Assembly: GCA_030141605.1 (NCBI GenBank) | Contig: JAQGDQ010000142.1 | Location: 248,001-312,000 of the forward strand | Length of the DNA stretch: 64,000 nt | Source of the DNA: Tubiluchus corallicola | Taxonomy: Eukaryota; Priapulida; Priapulimorpha; Priapulimorphida; Tubiluchidae | Direction of reading: 5' to 3' | Shown here: positions 1 to 11,259 of the stretch, piece by piece | How the letters are laid out: every line of letters begins with the position of its first letter | Numbering within the stretch: the first letter of the stretch is position 1 | The notes under the pieces: model-generated | Told to the model about the DNA's origin: nothing | What the model saw: the letters and a program-made list of their open reading frames with translations, nothing else | Databases searched by the model: none | Made by a program: the position numbers and the translations under genes

Positions 1-655
1 AAAAAAGAACCTCGAAAATACACCGCTCCTGTTTCGTATAGTGGACATCTCTCCTAGCGAAGCCTTCAGCATTTTGTAGATCGTTTCGTCTTCTTTATGC
101 GAATGTATTTTTTTACCCTCGTGCCCAAACGGTTGCACAAATTGAGTTTTTCTAGAGGCTGTTTAAGCAGTTTTCAGCAAAATTTGCCCAGTTGTGTCCG
201 GGAAAATGCCCGTAGCGGGCATTGGTGGCCTTCCAGTGAAATCTAAATATGACTACACCCACCGTTGAATGGGCTATTCAATCGCTACAGCACCACCCGC
301 GGCCCATTCCGGATCTCTAGAAATAAGAGGCATAAGCTTTGCAAAAAATGGGCAAAAAATGGTCATTTTTGGAGGTTTTTCGGCCTCCGTTCCTCACGGT
401 AGGCCCGGTTCGAAAAATGAGCCCCCAGGTTCGAACCCTTGGGTGGAGACCTTTCATGTGACGTATAGATTGTCGAGAATGATGCCGTCGTCGGAGCTGT
501 AGCTTCGTCGGTTATATATCTATACCAGCGATACGGCAGCCGAGAAAAAGAAGAAAAGAACTGCGGCCTTTCAATCGGCCACATTGAGCTATATTCGGAT
601 GAAAGTTAAAAAACAAAAGAAGTACAAAGAATGATTACTGATTAAATTTTGTAAT
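1..655. other. Non-coding stretch with a possible tRNA-like B box
   Basis: No gene is supported here. Short open frames exist on both strands but none shows a family motif or credible splice sites. Around 430-441 there is a GGTTCGAACCC-type B box, which could be the relic of a tRNA-derived SINE, but no convincing A box precedes it at the right distance. Confidence 0.3.
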
Positions 656-751
656 GTTAACAGAAAATATCACACTTAAAAGGATACAGTCGTATATATA
701 TATATATATATATACGACTGTATCCTTTTAAGTGTGATATTTTCTGCTAAT
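656..751. repeat. Perfect 86-bp palindrome with (TA)n centre
   Basis: Positions 661-746 are an uninterrupted inverted repeat. Two 32-nt arms starting CAGAAAATATCACAC and ending ACAGTCG are exact reverse complements, joined by alternating TA. Outside the perfect core the pairing goes on with one mismatch and one G-T wobble to about 655-752. This is cruciform or hairpin DNA. It may be a small palindromic transposable element or an RNA hairpin precursor, and neither can be decided from one copy. Confidence 0.9.
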
Positions 752-984
752 ATATATGGATAGACATGCAGGTATTAACTGAAAAGAAGAAGAGAAACCC
801 AACTGCCCAGTTGTCCTCTCTAGAAACGTCCCTCTCCTCAAACGTATACCCGATTGTTTCCCTAGCCTTTAACAGCTTTATTGGTTGTACACACTATGGT
901 TTAAATCACAAAAGGTAGATTTACAAAAAGTTTTTAACACGAATTTTGCCAAATTGAACACCAAATGCAGCATATGTCTGGGAA

Positions 985-1285
985 CCAAAAATATCCAGGA
1001 GTCCAAAAATCTCGGGGCTTAAATATCCAGGGCCCAAAATGCCTGAGGCCCAAGTTGTCTAGGGCCCAAATTGTCTGGGGCCTAACCTGTCTGTGAAAAA
1101 AATATCCTGGGGTCGAAATTGTCTGGGGCCTAAATGTCTGCAGTCCAAATATCTCGTGGCCTCAAAAACCGGTGCCCAAAAGTCAGAACATAAATCTGGG
1201 GTCCAAATATCAAGGAATGTCTGGGTTCAAATATCCAAAGTCCAATTGTCTGAGGCCCAAACGTCTAGGACTCAAGCATCCGTAA
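985..1285. repeat. Degenerate short-word tandem array (GGCCCAAATTGTCTGG-like)
   Basis: About fifteen imperfect copies of a 16-24 bp word of the form 'GGCCCAAAnTGTCTGG' follow one another with variable spacing. The words agree more in content than in period, unlike a slippage microsatellite. A short open frame through it (about 1093-1296) is just the translated repeat. Similar word arrays made of other words occur at 11.4-12.1, 15.2, 26.5 and 58.4-59.3 kb, two of them as inverted pairs. Confidence 0.75.
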
Positions 1286-1289
1286 ACCA

Positions 1290-4200
1290 AAGTTAAAAAT
1301 GCAATACATGCAGGTGAAAACTTTCACATTATTTTCCGACAAAACTTTAATAAAATCAGACATGACATTGTTCAATTGATTTTAGAAAACCAGATGTCCT
1401 ATCGAAACAACTCGGTTTTTTCAAATATATTTTCTGATAATTTTATTAAAACATTCTGAGCACTCATCATTACTGTGTGAATATAATAAATGCATTTAAA
1501 ATATAGCACTAAAGTATGCTTTGATTTGCGGAAAAATGCTAATAAAATAGTAAATTTGCGAGGCGGCGGTATTTAATAATAGCGAAATTAAACAATTTTG
1601 CTAAATATCTGAAGGGAAGGGTGTCACTCTGTTGAAGCTTCTATTTGCATTTAAATGGCCTTTAATGTTAGTGAAGATGAAATGCGAATAATTTCGAATA
1701 ATCAAAAGAAAGTTTAAATCAGTAGATAAACAGATTGCACGGTTAGTTACAGCACTGATTGTTCAGATGTAAAAGGAAGATAAATTTAAGGAATAAAACA
1801 AGAGAGATCAGTGTTGATAAAAGGTTGCTCGGAGTGGCAAGTGTTGATTTAGGGGAGAACTTGTTGCACCACGTGTCCAACACTGCAAATATGAACAGGA
1901 TCTGGTGAAGACACACGCACAATATGGTTGATCGGGACTTAATACATAAATGTCTGACTTCCGGAAAACACTCCAACCATTAGGCGAAAAGAGAGAATGT
2001 CTTTTCCGATGCACAGCACAGGGATTACAATGTTATCCTGGCAGATTTCAGTGTCTTAAGCAGTAAGAGGCGATGGATCATCAAAGAAATATCCTCAAAA
2101 AATAAAATTGCCTGACTTTGTACAACCTTCATTTTCAAGTCTTGTTTGAGATGTTAAAGAATAAAAAATATTACAAAACTACTCTGGTATTGAATACACA
2201 AAAGAAAAGCGTTTCCTGTTTCCTCTAACAATACTAGTTCCTACGAGAGGAAGTCGAAAATGATTAGTGTGAACCGCGAGAAACAGAGTTGGTAAATAAA
2301 ATGTCTTTCTTGCTCATCTTTTTCATCCCCTTCATGATTGAGTCAATGTTTTCTGAGACTTGAAAATACTCTTTCCTTGGAAATGACAATCATAATACTA
2401 AATGTAATCGCTAAGTGCTTCAATTACTCTATTGTCAGGGTACTATTGCTATTGTAAAGTTGGCAAAGAAGAACTAGAAGACTAAACCATTTTGTCTGTA
2501 GAAAACTTGCTTTAATCTTTATGTTACAGAGGAGACCGTCTCCAATTAGTGATTATTTTTCTGTTCTCTCTAAGTCCACTAATTGCTGTTTCATTTTCTG
2601 TGAACTAATACGAGTTTTAGGTAACCTCCTAATTAAAACAACCGTGTAGCAAAGAAGCTAAGCTACAGAGTTCTTTCCTTTAAAAGGGTGTTAAATTTAG
2701 CCATGGCGGTTTTGCAAGACGGTTCAGTTTAGAAACAGTCTCTTTTCCACGTAGCCTATCTTTGGCTAAAAACAACGCAATTGTGGCCACGCATTGTTTA
2801 GTTTTTCAGAACAAAGTGACTTTACGTAAAACGCTAACGTCAATATATTATTGACAAATTTAGAATAGTTTTTAAAAATTTTAAGGACATTAGGTTTTAG
2901 TAAAATTTCGGTTTGCGTGAACACATTCTATTACATAAAGGCACGTTCTTGCCCTGATTCTATAGCATTATTCATTAACACAGTGAATATTTGCCGGAGT
3001 CTCTTGAAATGTCGAAGGATACGAAAATGGCGCTACGTCACAAGTGGAATAGATGTTGCTTAAAAATTGCTGTAGCAAATAGTAGACTGGGCAAATCGTA
3101 TGACAATTTGATCACGCTATGAGCGAGCAGACGGATAGGTGAAAGGGATCAAATTTCACAGCTGGTGATAGGGATCAAATAACAAGCATAAACAAACATA
3201 AAATTATAAAACATAGCAAATATGAAAATCAAAATAAAAACTCATTTACTCACTTAAATAACTTCAGCCCCTTCGCCTCTTCATTCTTCCCGGTTAGATT
3301 CTGACATTCTTGATAATGAGATAAGTTCCGTAAAACTATTACAATTTACAAAAAAAAAATTCTACAGTTTTCCAAATATTAATGATTATAAACTAAGAGA
3401 CACGAAGAGAACTTTATACTTGAAAGCATGTTGGCTGAACAATCTAAAATGAGAATAAAGAAATGAGAAGAATTGCCCATAAGGAGAAATAAAATTTATG
3501 CTATAAGTCTTATGAAATATATTTATTAATTCCAAGTAGTGCAATTTGGGAGCACGGTCAACTGCAAAAACTAGCTTATAGGCCTAAATAGAATAGAGCC
3601 TGGATAGTCCATCAAAAGTATCTCGTTCTTTGGTCCATTAAAAATTCTTTTCTCACCAAGCATTATTTATTAAGTGATGTGTAACGGTAAATGAAAATTT
3701 TAATAAAATGTGACACAATGATGATAAAGAAATACTATTTATTTCAGCATCAAAGTCATAAATACATACAATTATCGATACTTTTAACATAAACAATACT
3801 TTAAAAATAAAATTTACAATATCTGCACACGAGTACATTCAAGTTCGGCTCGTTTATTTCCATGTTGCTGTGCTTTTCATTCGCAGTGAAATACAGTCAA
3901 CATTAATTTGCAAATCATGAAAAATTGGCATTCCTAAAAATGCACCGAATGTCTTGCCATATTATCAATCATCCCCAAAGTGAGTTTATTAAGCAGTTTC
4001 ATTTGTCGGATGTTTTCTTTATCAAAATTCATAAAACGTTTGCGCAACACCAACAAGCTGTGAATCACATTAGTGAGTTGTCAAATAAACAGAATAGAAA
4101 CGAAAAGACAACAAACACCTAGACTTGTGAAGTATTTGATAGACCTACAATTAATTTTCTGACTTGATATGCCACACAAAAAAGTTTGAAGATGTGACCA

Positions 4201-4712
4201 ATCAGAGTTCTTTTGACTATTGAGCCTCAAAACCCATTTCGTGACACCATGTATACACACTTAATCTTTCAATTTCGTTTGCTCTTATCATAAATCTTAC
4301 TTATAATCGCTTCACTATGAATCTGCAACCCAGTAGTAACTGAAGCAACCCCTTGGCGGTCACACAAAGATTCAAACATTTAACACACAGACACATTAAG
4401 AGCATCGTTTATAAACGTTTTATGAATAACCCTTTCGTGATTAGCGTAGTATTAATTAGAGTTAACGTATAACCTTCATTCACACCTACATAAATCATGG
4501 TGAATGCACATGCAAGACCTGTGAACATAAACTCATTGCTAGTGAGTTCAGGCGCACATAGCAATTATTAATGTGTAATAAGAAACTACATATAGATCAA
4601 AAGAAAAACAACATTAATATGGTTCGAAATGTTTCTTTAGACAAATCTTTCTGATACCGGTGATTGAACTTCTGTGCGTAGTTACCCCAATAACTATAAG
4701 TTTGTAATGTGA
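1290..4712. other. Intergenic stretch, no gene recognised
   Basis: AT-rich unique-looking DNA. The open frames on either strand are under about 80 codons, lack family motifs and show no consistent splice sites. It lies 3' of the GPCR gene, so part of 4400-4712 may be that gene's 3' UTR. Confidence 0.5.
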
Positions 4713-5873
4713 TTAAACTGTATGAGTTTGTAGCACTTCATCTAATGATACTGTTTCAGAGTTATGCGCATTATTCTGTGTGCAGCAACTACTACTTTCG
4801 TCCGTGCACGCTTCTATTTCAGTCAAAGGTTTTTCCACTTCAACACATTTAGGAACAAAGTTTTGCTCTCTAGCTGAACCACAGAGACCACAGCTCAGGG
4901 TGTAAATACAAGGGGCACGGAAATTAGGCACTACGGCGACATACAAGAATGGGTTGATGAAAGTATCAATGGAAGAAATGGCTTTTGTGATGGCATACTT
5001 GTACCCGAACACGAATGTCTGTTCTTCAATATCGGCGTTTGGATCAGACTTCAACACGGACAGCATAACTGAGTACAGAGGAAGCCACAAGCAAATGCTT
5101 TTATAAAACACGATACCAGTGGCGTAGAATGTTCTGCGAATGTGGGGAAATGATTCTTCTCGACTGGCAGGAATGAAGTGCCACAACCAATTGTGCACAA
5201 TGACAGAGAATATGATCACACTGAGTACTGAAGGCATCAGATAGGCAAAGATGAACAATCCGTACCAGTACTCTGTTAGAATGTCTATCCACACAGCGCA
5301 CGTTGTATGAGGCGCAGCTTCCCAAGGATAGTAACTGTTCGTTTCCAAGTGTCCCGTTAGAGGGCCCATGAGATTAGTTAGTATCATCATTATCCAGAGG
5401 GCGCTGATGACAATCACGTACATGTAGTACCGGTTGACTTCAGGATGAAATAGCACTAGTGCCTGTTCAATTAACAATAGTACCAAAGAGTACACACGCA
5501 CAAAGTGCACAATGTTAACACACATGAACAGCACACTACACATGGCGTCACCATAAGGCCAGTACCAGAGGTAAATGTAAGTACCATCTAGTACTAACGG
5601 TACAATGTACAGTAAATCTGCTACAGAGACATTCATAATAAGCAGCGTGGAGCTAGTCCTGAAACTTGCATTTATCACAAATGTCAATACCACAATACCA
5701 TTGCTGATCAAGGACGAAATAATAATCAACAAGTAAAAGCTAACAGAGAATTTCGTCTGAAAGCTCATGAAGTCGTAAAATTTCAAGTCAATTTCTGTCA
5801 GATTAATGCTGTCTGCAGTAGTGTGGCCAGAAGCTGCCGATTCTTTTTCAAAGTTCCACCGTTCCGCGTCCAT
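4713..5873 (-). CDS. Class A (rhodopsin-type) G protein-coupled receptor, 386 aa
   Basis: Seven-transmembrane receptor, expected at the plasma membrane. Starting at Met 5873 the protein has an N-terminal glycosylation site (N24-L-T); TM1 ~45-67 with N58; TM2 ~76-98 with the conserved D86; C112 at the top of TM3 paired with C192 in extracellular loop 2; TM5 ~203-228; TM6 with a CLWLP (261-265) version of CWxP; and TM7 with N307-P-F-L-Y. Cysteines 328 and 331 after TM7 suit palmitoylation. The DRY motif at the end of TM3 is replaced by E136-Q-A. The frame is open 41 codons further upstream, but that part translates a CATA/GACA microsatellite. A good acceptor (TTTTCTTGTTCTAG) lies 14 nt before the chosen Met, so the coding region is one exon with an intron in the 5' UTR. 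The overall look is peptide/amine-receptor-like, and the ligand cannot be assigned. Confidence 0.88.
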   Translation of the reverse strand: MDAERWNFEKESAASGHTTADSINLTEIDLKFYDFMSFQTKFSVSFYLLIIISSLISNGIVVLTFVINASFRTSSTLLIMNVSVADLLYIVPLVLDGTYIYLWYWPYGDAMCSVLFMCVNIVHFVRVYSLVLLLIEQALVLFHPEVNRYYMYVIVISALWIMMILTNLMGPLTGHLETNSYYPWEAAPHTTCAVWIDILTEYWYGLFIFAYLMPSVLSVIIFSVIVHNWLWHFIPASREESFPHIRRTFYATGIVFYKSICLWLPLYSVMLSVLKSDPNADIEEQTFVFGYKYAITKAISSIDTFINPFLYVAVVPNFRAPCIYTLSCGLCGSAREQNFVPKCVEVEKPLTEIEACTDESSSCCTQNNAHNSETVSLDEVLQTHTV

Positions 5874-5934
5874 ATTTCTTCTGTGACTAGAACAAGAAAA
5901 TACTGTAAGAAAACTGAAAGTTAGACACAGACAG

Positions 5935-5995
5935 TCAGACAGACAGACAGAAACATACATACGTACATACATACATACATACATACAGACAAACA
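5935..5995. repeat. GACA/CATA microsatellite upstream of the GPCR exon
   Basis: Runs of (CAGA)n then (CATA)n on the + strand. Read on the - strand this gives the repetitive M-Y-V-C peptide that artificially extends the GPCR frame. It lies within the inferred 5' UTR intron. Confidence 0.85.
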
Positions 5996-8365
5996 CGACT
6001 GAACACCTTACTCATGTCGCGACTACAGTAATCGTGGGTAATTGAATGATAATTGTGACGTAAGTGGCAATATTCACTGTATATATAGGTAAACATAATA
6101 ATAAATATATTGTAAATTATATCAAATATCTATATACAGCAGTCAATGTTAAGAAGTCAATAGCCATTACAATTAGGAATAACATAATATCATTAATCGT
6201 AAAGAATGAGCTATCATCAAAAGCAAGGAACGGATGGGTGAGGATGATTAATCTTTCGTTTTATTTAAAAAATGATCTTCTAGTTTCAGACAAAGTTTAA
6301 ATTAATTATAAGAGACACACAGACACGCACGCACACAGATATATACGTTGATACATTAATGATATAAGTTAAATATAACTAATACGATGTTATTAAGATT
6401 GTCAAAAATTATAACCAGAAAAACACATTTGCCGCTATTAAAATTATTACGCAATATGCCATATCACTGACTAACTTTGAAGCGATATTTATCATAATGA
6501 TTAGAGAGAATATTTGCGTCTATGTGAGATTAAAGTACTGCAATAAAATGAATTAAATTTTGTAAATCAATTAAACATTTAAATATTACAACATACGTCA
6601 ATTATGAAATTTTCTTTTACAATATTTACTAAGGCGTCAAATAAGGATTTTCTTCTTAGAATGTAGATGTCGGAAATAGTACTATCTGCTAATTGTCTTC
6701 GAAAGTTTAGTCTCTTTCTTGACACAGTGTAGTAATATATGTTCAACTGCTTACTGCTCCATCATGCTACAGACACAAAGTCCACTATCTATAAATCCAG
6801 GTCTGAACAGAAAATCACGAAAAATGGAGGGAAAGCCCTAACGCAACACTTAAAGCCATACAGGAGCCGTTCTACTGCAGTATGAAATCGCCAATAAAAA
6901 TGCGCCTTGCTTTGACAGAAAAGAGTTAAATAAACAAGTATCAACGTATTAGTGAGCCCTGTCACGCATTCACAACAATACTGATTACACTAGTGAAACG
7001 TGAATTATCTTTGACATATTATGTGCCTATTAGCAATATTGTTATTTGACATCAATGACATGTCCACATAATCCTCCTGATAATGAGGTATACATGTACT
7101 GTGTCAGCATTGTGAATATGCCGAGCTTGCCACTTAATAAGATTCCGTGCCGCGACATATTTCATGTCAACACTTACAATATTATTGATGTATGTAAAAA
7201 AGCGCTTGCATGCGTGTCAGTGGCAAATATCGTTGAACAAAAAGGCAAGTATGGATAACTTAAATGTCGTTAATTAAAAAGGGTAATATTTATGGTCAAA
7301 AGGCGAAAAGAGGTCAATTCGAATCATATAAACAATTAACATGTATGTCTTATGACTCAATATGGCATAAGGTATGTATCATACATTTATGCTACATTTT
7401 ATAATTGTACCTTGAATGCATTCATTAGTCTTAGAGGAGCACATAACAAAGATTAAGAAAACTCTTTTGTGCTCAATACCCATATACTAAAAGTGTCTTT
7501 TGTGCAGAATACACTAAAGGCACAGATTGCCACTAAATTTGCCAAGAAAACTAAAACACGCATGCGCCCTTCGAAATGAAAGTGGAACATTACGTTGCAT
7601 GTATTGTAGCCATATTTATAGAAGTTCAAATTTACATAAAAGATAGTGAGATGGAGTTTTTAACACTTGATGTGTTATTACCTTATTTTTACTGTACTGT
7701 GTGTATGTTGTTAAATATTGTCTTCAACGCGAAAATTTATTATAGTCGGAGTATGAGTAAGGCGTTCAGTGCGCCTGTGTGTGCGTGTGTCCAACCGCGC
7801 AAGAAAACCAAAACGAATGTTGCTATTATCACTAAATTCTGGGCAAGACCTAGAAATCCATTGCTTTTTGGCTCAAAAAGGGAAACGCTAAGGTCATGGT
7901 CATAGTTACTTCACGCTAGGGGTGAACTTGTATTTCTATTGAGTTTTTCTTGCATTCTGGAAGTGGATCGGGCACGAAGTGCTGTATCCTTAAAGATTGG
8001 TCATGTTGTTTGATAAAGTTGTTGTTCATTTCTGTGCTAATGTCGTCATATTCTTCGCTAAAAGCCACCACATGTTACAGTTTTCATCCTAAGAGACTGA
8101 AATTTTGGTTGAAGATATTATGGACTTTTGCGCAGACAACGTAACGAAACCAGATTTTTCACTTTCCCAATACGGCCTTCAAATACGCCTTTTAAATGGT
8201 TTACATCCATTTAATGGATTTGCCCGTACATTCTTACATTGTTGTAGTTTCTTCCATTTGAATGTATTAACGGATCTACTCAAACATCTATTCTAAACTT
8301 TTGTCAATAAAAAAAACAAATTCAAGCACTTCCCATGGTTTTCTTATGGAAACCATCAACTTTAC
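5996..8365. other. Intergenic stretch, no gene recognised
   Basis: AT-rich sequence upstream of the GPCR, so that gene's promoter and first non-coding exon may be in it; I could not place either. A 109-codon frame at 7576-7905 has no recognisable motif and is treated as chance. Confidence 0.45.
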
Positions 8366-8716
8366 AGGAAATGAGCCAGCAGGACGTAGTACATTAGTGT
8401 CTGTGTCCTGGTTTGTAAAATGTAAAATGGTGATTTCAACCAGTCAAACTATGCTGATCATCATAGTCAGTAATTAGCCTCGTTTGCTATTTCAACTATT
8501 CTAAATTAAGTGGTCATCTTACATCAGAAGACAGTGTTAATACGAGACACCTTTCTATAACATTTCGCTGCCTATTTTACTCGTGTTGCATAAGGTGATT
8601 TAGTGAAGACCAGTAAGTTTTGCAGCTGCATCCTATTTCCCTGGAAACACAATTGTACATCTGATGCTCTCGTAATTATTATGACGGATGCTGCTAGGCT
8701 TGTAAATCAAATCAAG
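8366..8716 (+). repeat. Interspersed repeat family A, copy 1
   Basis: Roughly 350 bp that match 9753-10095 along their whole length in the same orientation. Long shared blocks include the GAAGACCAGTAAGTTTTGCA and TTATTATGACGGATGCTGC regions. There is no coding potential. It is a dispersed non-autonomous element or a local duplication; the two copies have clearly diverged through substitutions and small gaps. Confidence 0.8.
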
Positions 8717-8965
8717 GGATGAAACATGGGCCACTTATCAACATGACTGTTCATATCCGTTATTGTTGGCCTACTTTCCCATGACATCGCTGAGTTAGTT
8801 AATATAAAGTGTGGCTATTAGTAGTACATGGAATATACACTTTAACTACTTGCTTTTTGGGCCTTTTGTTTCGTTGTAAAAATTGCTACGGCTCCATTTC
8901 AATGTTAAGTTAAGTCCTGATAATTTATAATTGTCATATAAGAGGTTGAATAAGTCTAATTTATT

Positions 8966-9200
8966 ACAATCCATTCCATTCCATTTCAGTCCAATTCCAT
9001 TCAATTCAGTTCAATTCAATTCAATTCACTTCATTTCAATCTAATCCAATCCAATCAATCGAATCGAATCGCATCTATCCATTTCATTCCAATCCAATCC
9101 AATCAAGTTCAATCCTACCCAACTCAACCCGGTCAAATCCAAATCCAATCCAAACCTAGGCCAATCCAAATCAAGCCAAGCGAAGCCAAGCCCTGTTAAA
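8966..9200. repeat. Degenerate pentamer satellite (CAATC/CATTC-like)
   Basis: A run of imperfect 5-bp units (CCATT, CAATT, CAATC, CAAGC) about 230 bp long. The dominant unit drifts along the array from CCATT to CAATC to CAAGC. It separates the two copies of repeat family A. Confidence 0.85.
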
Positions 9201-9752
9201 CTAGTATAATCTAAAATACGCCACACAAAATGGAAGGAAACTTTTTATTTGCTTCAACAAAGCAGATAACGCTGCATTTGAAATTCTATTAAACAGCTTA
9301 AGATTTAAATTTTTGATGTCTCGCATATTTCAAGAAGTAATAAATTTTTGCACTGTTCATCTGCAGCCTAGGCGATTTTTTTACAGCGAGCACTTTCATG
9401 CGTGTCCACGATGGTTAGTTTATGTTACACAGGAGGCTACTCTACATGAATTTTTGATGATGCAGTTACAGCTTAATCTCTTTTATCTGTTTTTGCTCAA
9501 AGAACACGAGTTGAACGATCGCAACAGGAGAATTTCACAGCCCGGATCAACAATAGGTATAACTAAAACTGAATCCACAACACGAGAACTTCTATATCTT
9601 TTTTTCTGTTTCCTTCCGCGAATATAGCAAATCATTTTATTGCAGTAAACACAATAGAGCAGTGCTAACAAGAAGGAAAAAATTCGTTGTTGCACAATCT
9701 GGTAAGCAGGCGAGGAAATTGATCTGCTACACCTGGGGGTTCAGGAGATTGT
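9201..9752. other. Spacer between two repeat copies
   Basis: A 104-codon + strand frame (9313-9627) overlaps a 70-codon frame on the other strand. Neither has a family motif, and I see no supported gene. Confidence 0.35.
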
Positions 9753-10095
9753 AAGAAATGAGCAAGTAGGACGTGCCGAAACCAAGTGCATTAGTGCTTG
9801 TATCCTTGTTTTTAATAAACATGAAATAATGATTTAATTCAGTCAAACTATGATGATTATCATAATTAACCTCGCTTGCTATTTCAATTATTTTAACTTG
9901 TGTGGTCAACTTATATCGAAAGATACAAGATTTCGCTTCTATAACATTTCGATGTCTATTTTGCTCATGTTGCAAAAGATTTAGGGAAGACCAGTAAGTT
10001 TTGCAGCTGTGTCTGATTTCCCTGGAAACACAATGGTGCATTTGATGTTCTTGTAATTATTATGACGGATGCTGCAAGGCTTGTAAATCAAATTA
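9753..10095 (+). repeat. Interspersed repeat family A, copy 2
   Basis: Direct-orientation partner of 8366-8716. The best conserved part is the 3' 140 bp, from the 'GACCAGTAAGTTTTGCAGCTG' region through CCCTGGAAACACAA to GGCTTGTAAATCAAAT. Confidence 0.8.
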
Positions 10096-10440
10096 CAAGT
10101 TACAAATTTCATACTGCCACATGAACATCTTTTTGAAAATTATTATTCAATTTCAGAGAACGTTTGAGGTCATTTAGGTTTTAGACATATATTACCTATA
10201 ATTCGTGTTATCAAGTGTATTAGAATTGTACATATTGTTACAGAATATGTACGGTTTTTTCCTTTTTTAAATGAAATACAAACGAAATTTCAGTCAAAAG
10301 TAATATTAATAGAAGTGTGAAATGTGTAAAGAAAGAAACCTATTGCATTGCAATTAATATTTATGTTATGTTTCTTAGTCTATACTTAACTTGTCAACTG
10401 GTTAATGTTGTTGCTGTTTACCATCATACCTGAGCTGAAC
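10096..10440. other. Intergenic spacer
   Basis: AT-rich; no gene, RNA or repeat structure recognised. Confidence 0.35.
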
Positions 10441-10696
10441 ACTTATTGGTTAAGCGATCTTCCAGCAAAGACATCGATTGGCGAAAATTCTGCAGACATC
10501 TCATTAAAGCGTACAAATCAATTTTAGCTTTTGTAACACTTGCGACAGAAAGCAATGAAGAAGTTTCGCTTTGAAGTGATTGTTACAGAAGTTCTGACTT
10601 TAAAACAACTCATCCAGAACATTTCAAAAGCTGCAGAGTAAAAACATAGAGAGCAAATTTTTGTGGTCTCTATTTAACTAGAGGTACTTTAAGATG
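10441..10696 (+). repeat. Interspersed repeat family B, copy 1
   Basis: About 250 bp matching 14231-14482 in direct orientation. Shared blocks include CTTATTGGTTA, TTCTGCAGACAT, GATGAAGTTT..GCTTTGAA and TTTAACTAGAGG. There is no coding capacity. The copies are strongly diverged, so this looks like an old dispersed element. Confidence 0.65.
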
Positions 10697-11259
10697 TTTT
10701 GTTCAAATATAAGCATTTAAAAACAGATACAAGGTCATAGGAACAATGGCTTCAAGCCCTGAAATTTAATTCGCTTTTGTCATTCAAAAGCTCTGCGAAG
10801 CATTAACAGCGCATTTACGTGTCCAGAATCCTTAATCAATATTCTTGTAAGAAAACAGCGACTTAAAACACATTAAAACCGCATTAAGACATTGTGGAAA
10901 AATGGCATTAATTCGTCCATAACTTCATGCTTTAATCTGCTTTACTTTTTAAAAGGACGGTAAATTAATTTTATCGCCTAATTCAATATTTTATAAATTA
11001 AACGACAAAATCGTGTTAATTGCAATTATAGGCTATGCTTCTGATTATAGGCCATCAAACACTGACTTACAAGTATGAATAACACTGTAATTTGTGAATC
11101 TTGTAATTAATGATATATTTAGTTACACAACTTGTGCTGCTTGGTGACGCCATAATAAGTATCCGGTTCTAAATACTATACTAACTTGCATTTTATTATA
11201 ATGAATTCAAACTGCTAGAAAACTTTAGCATGCACCGTGTTATATGTAACATTTCGTTA
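10697..11259. other. Intergenic spacer
   Basis: AT-rich; nothing supported. Confidence 0.35.

Noticed and set aside
5874-5996. 41-codon N-terminal extension of the GPCR frame
   Set aside because: It translates a CATA/GACA microsatellite (M-Y-V-C repeats), and a good splice acceptor lies between it and the chosen Met.
7576-7905. 109-codon + strand frame
   Set aside because: No motif, no splice or promoter signal; composition fits AT-rich non-coding DNA.
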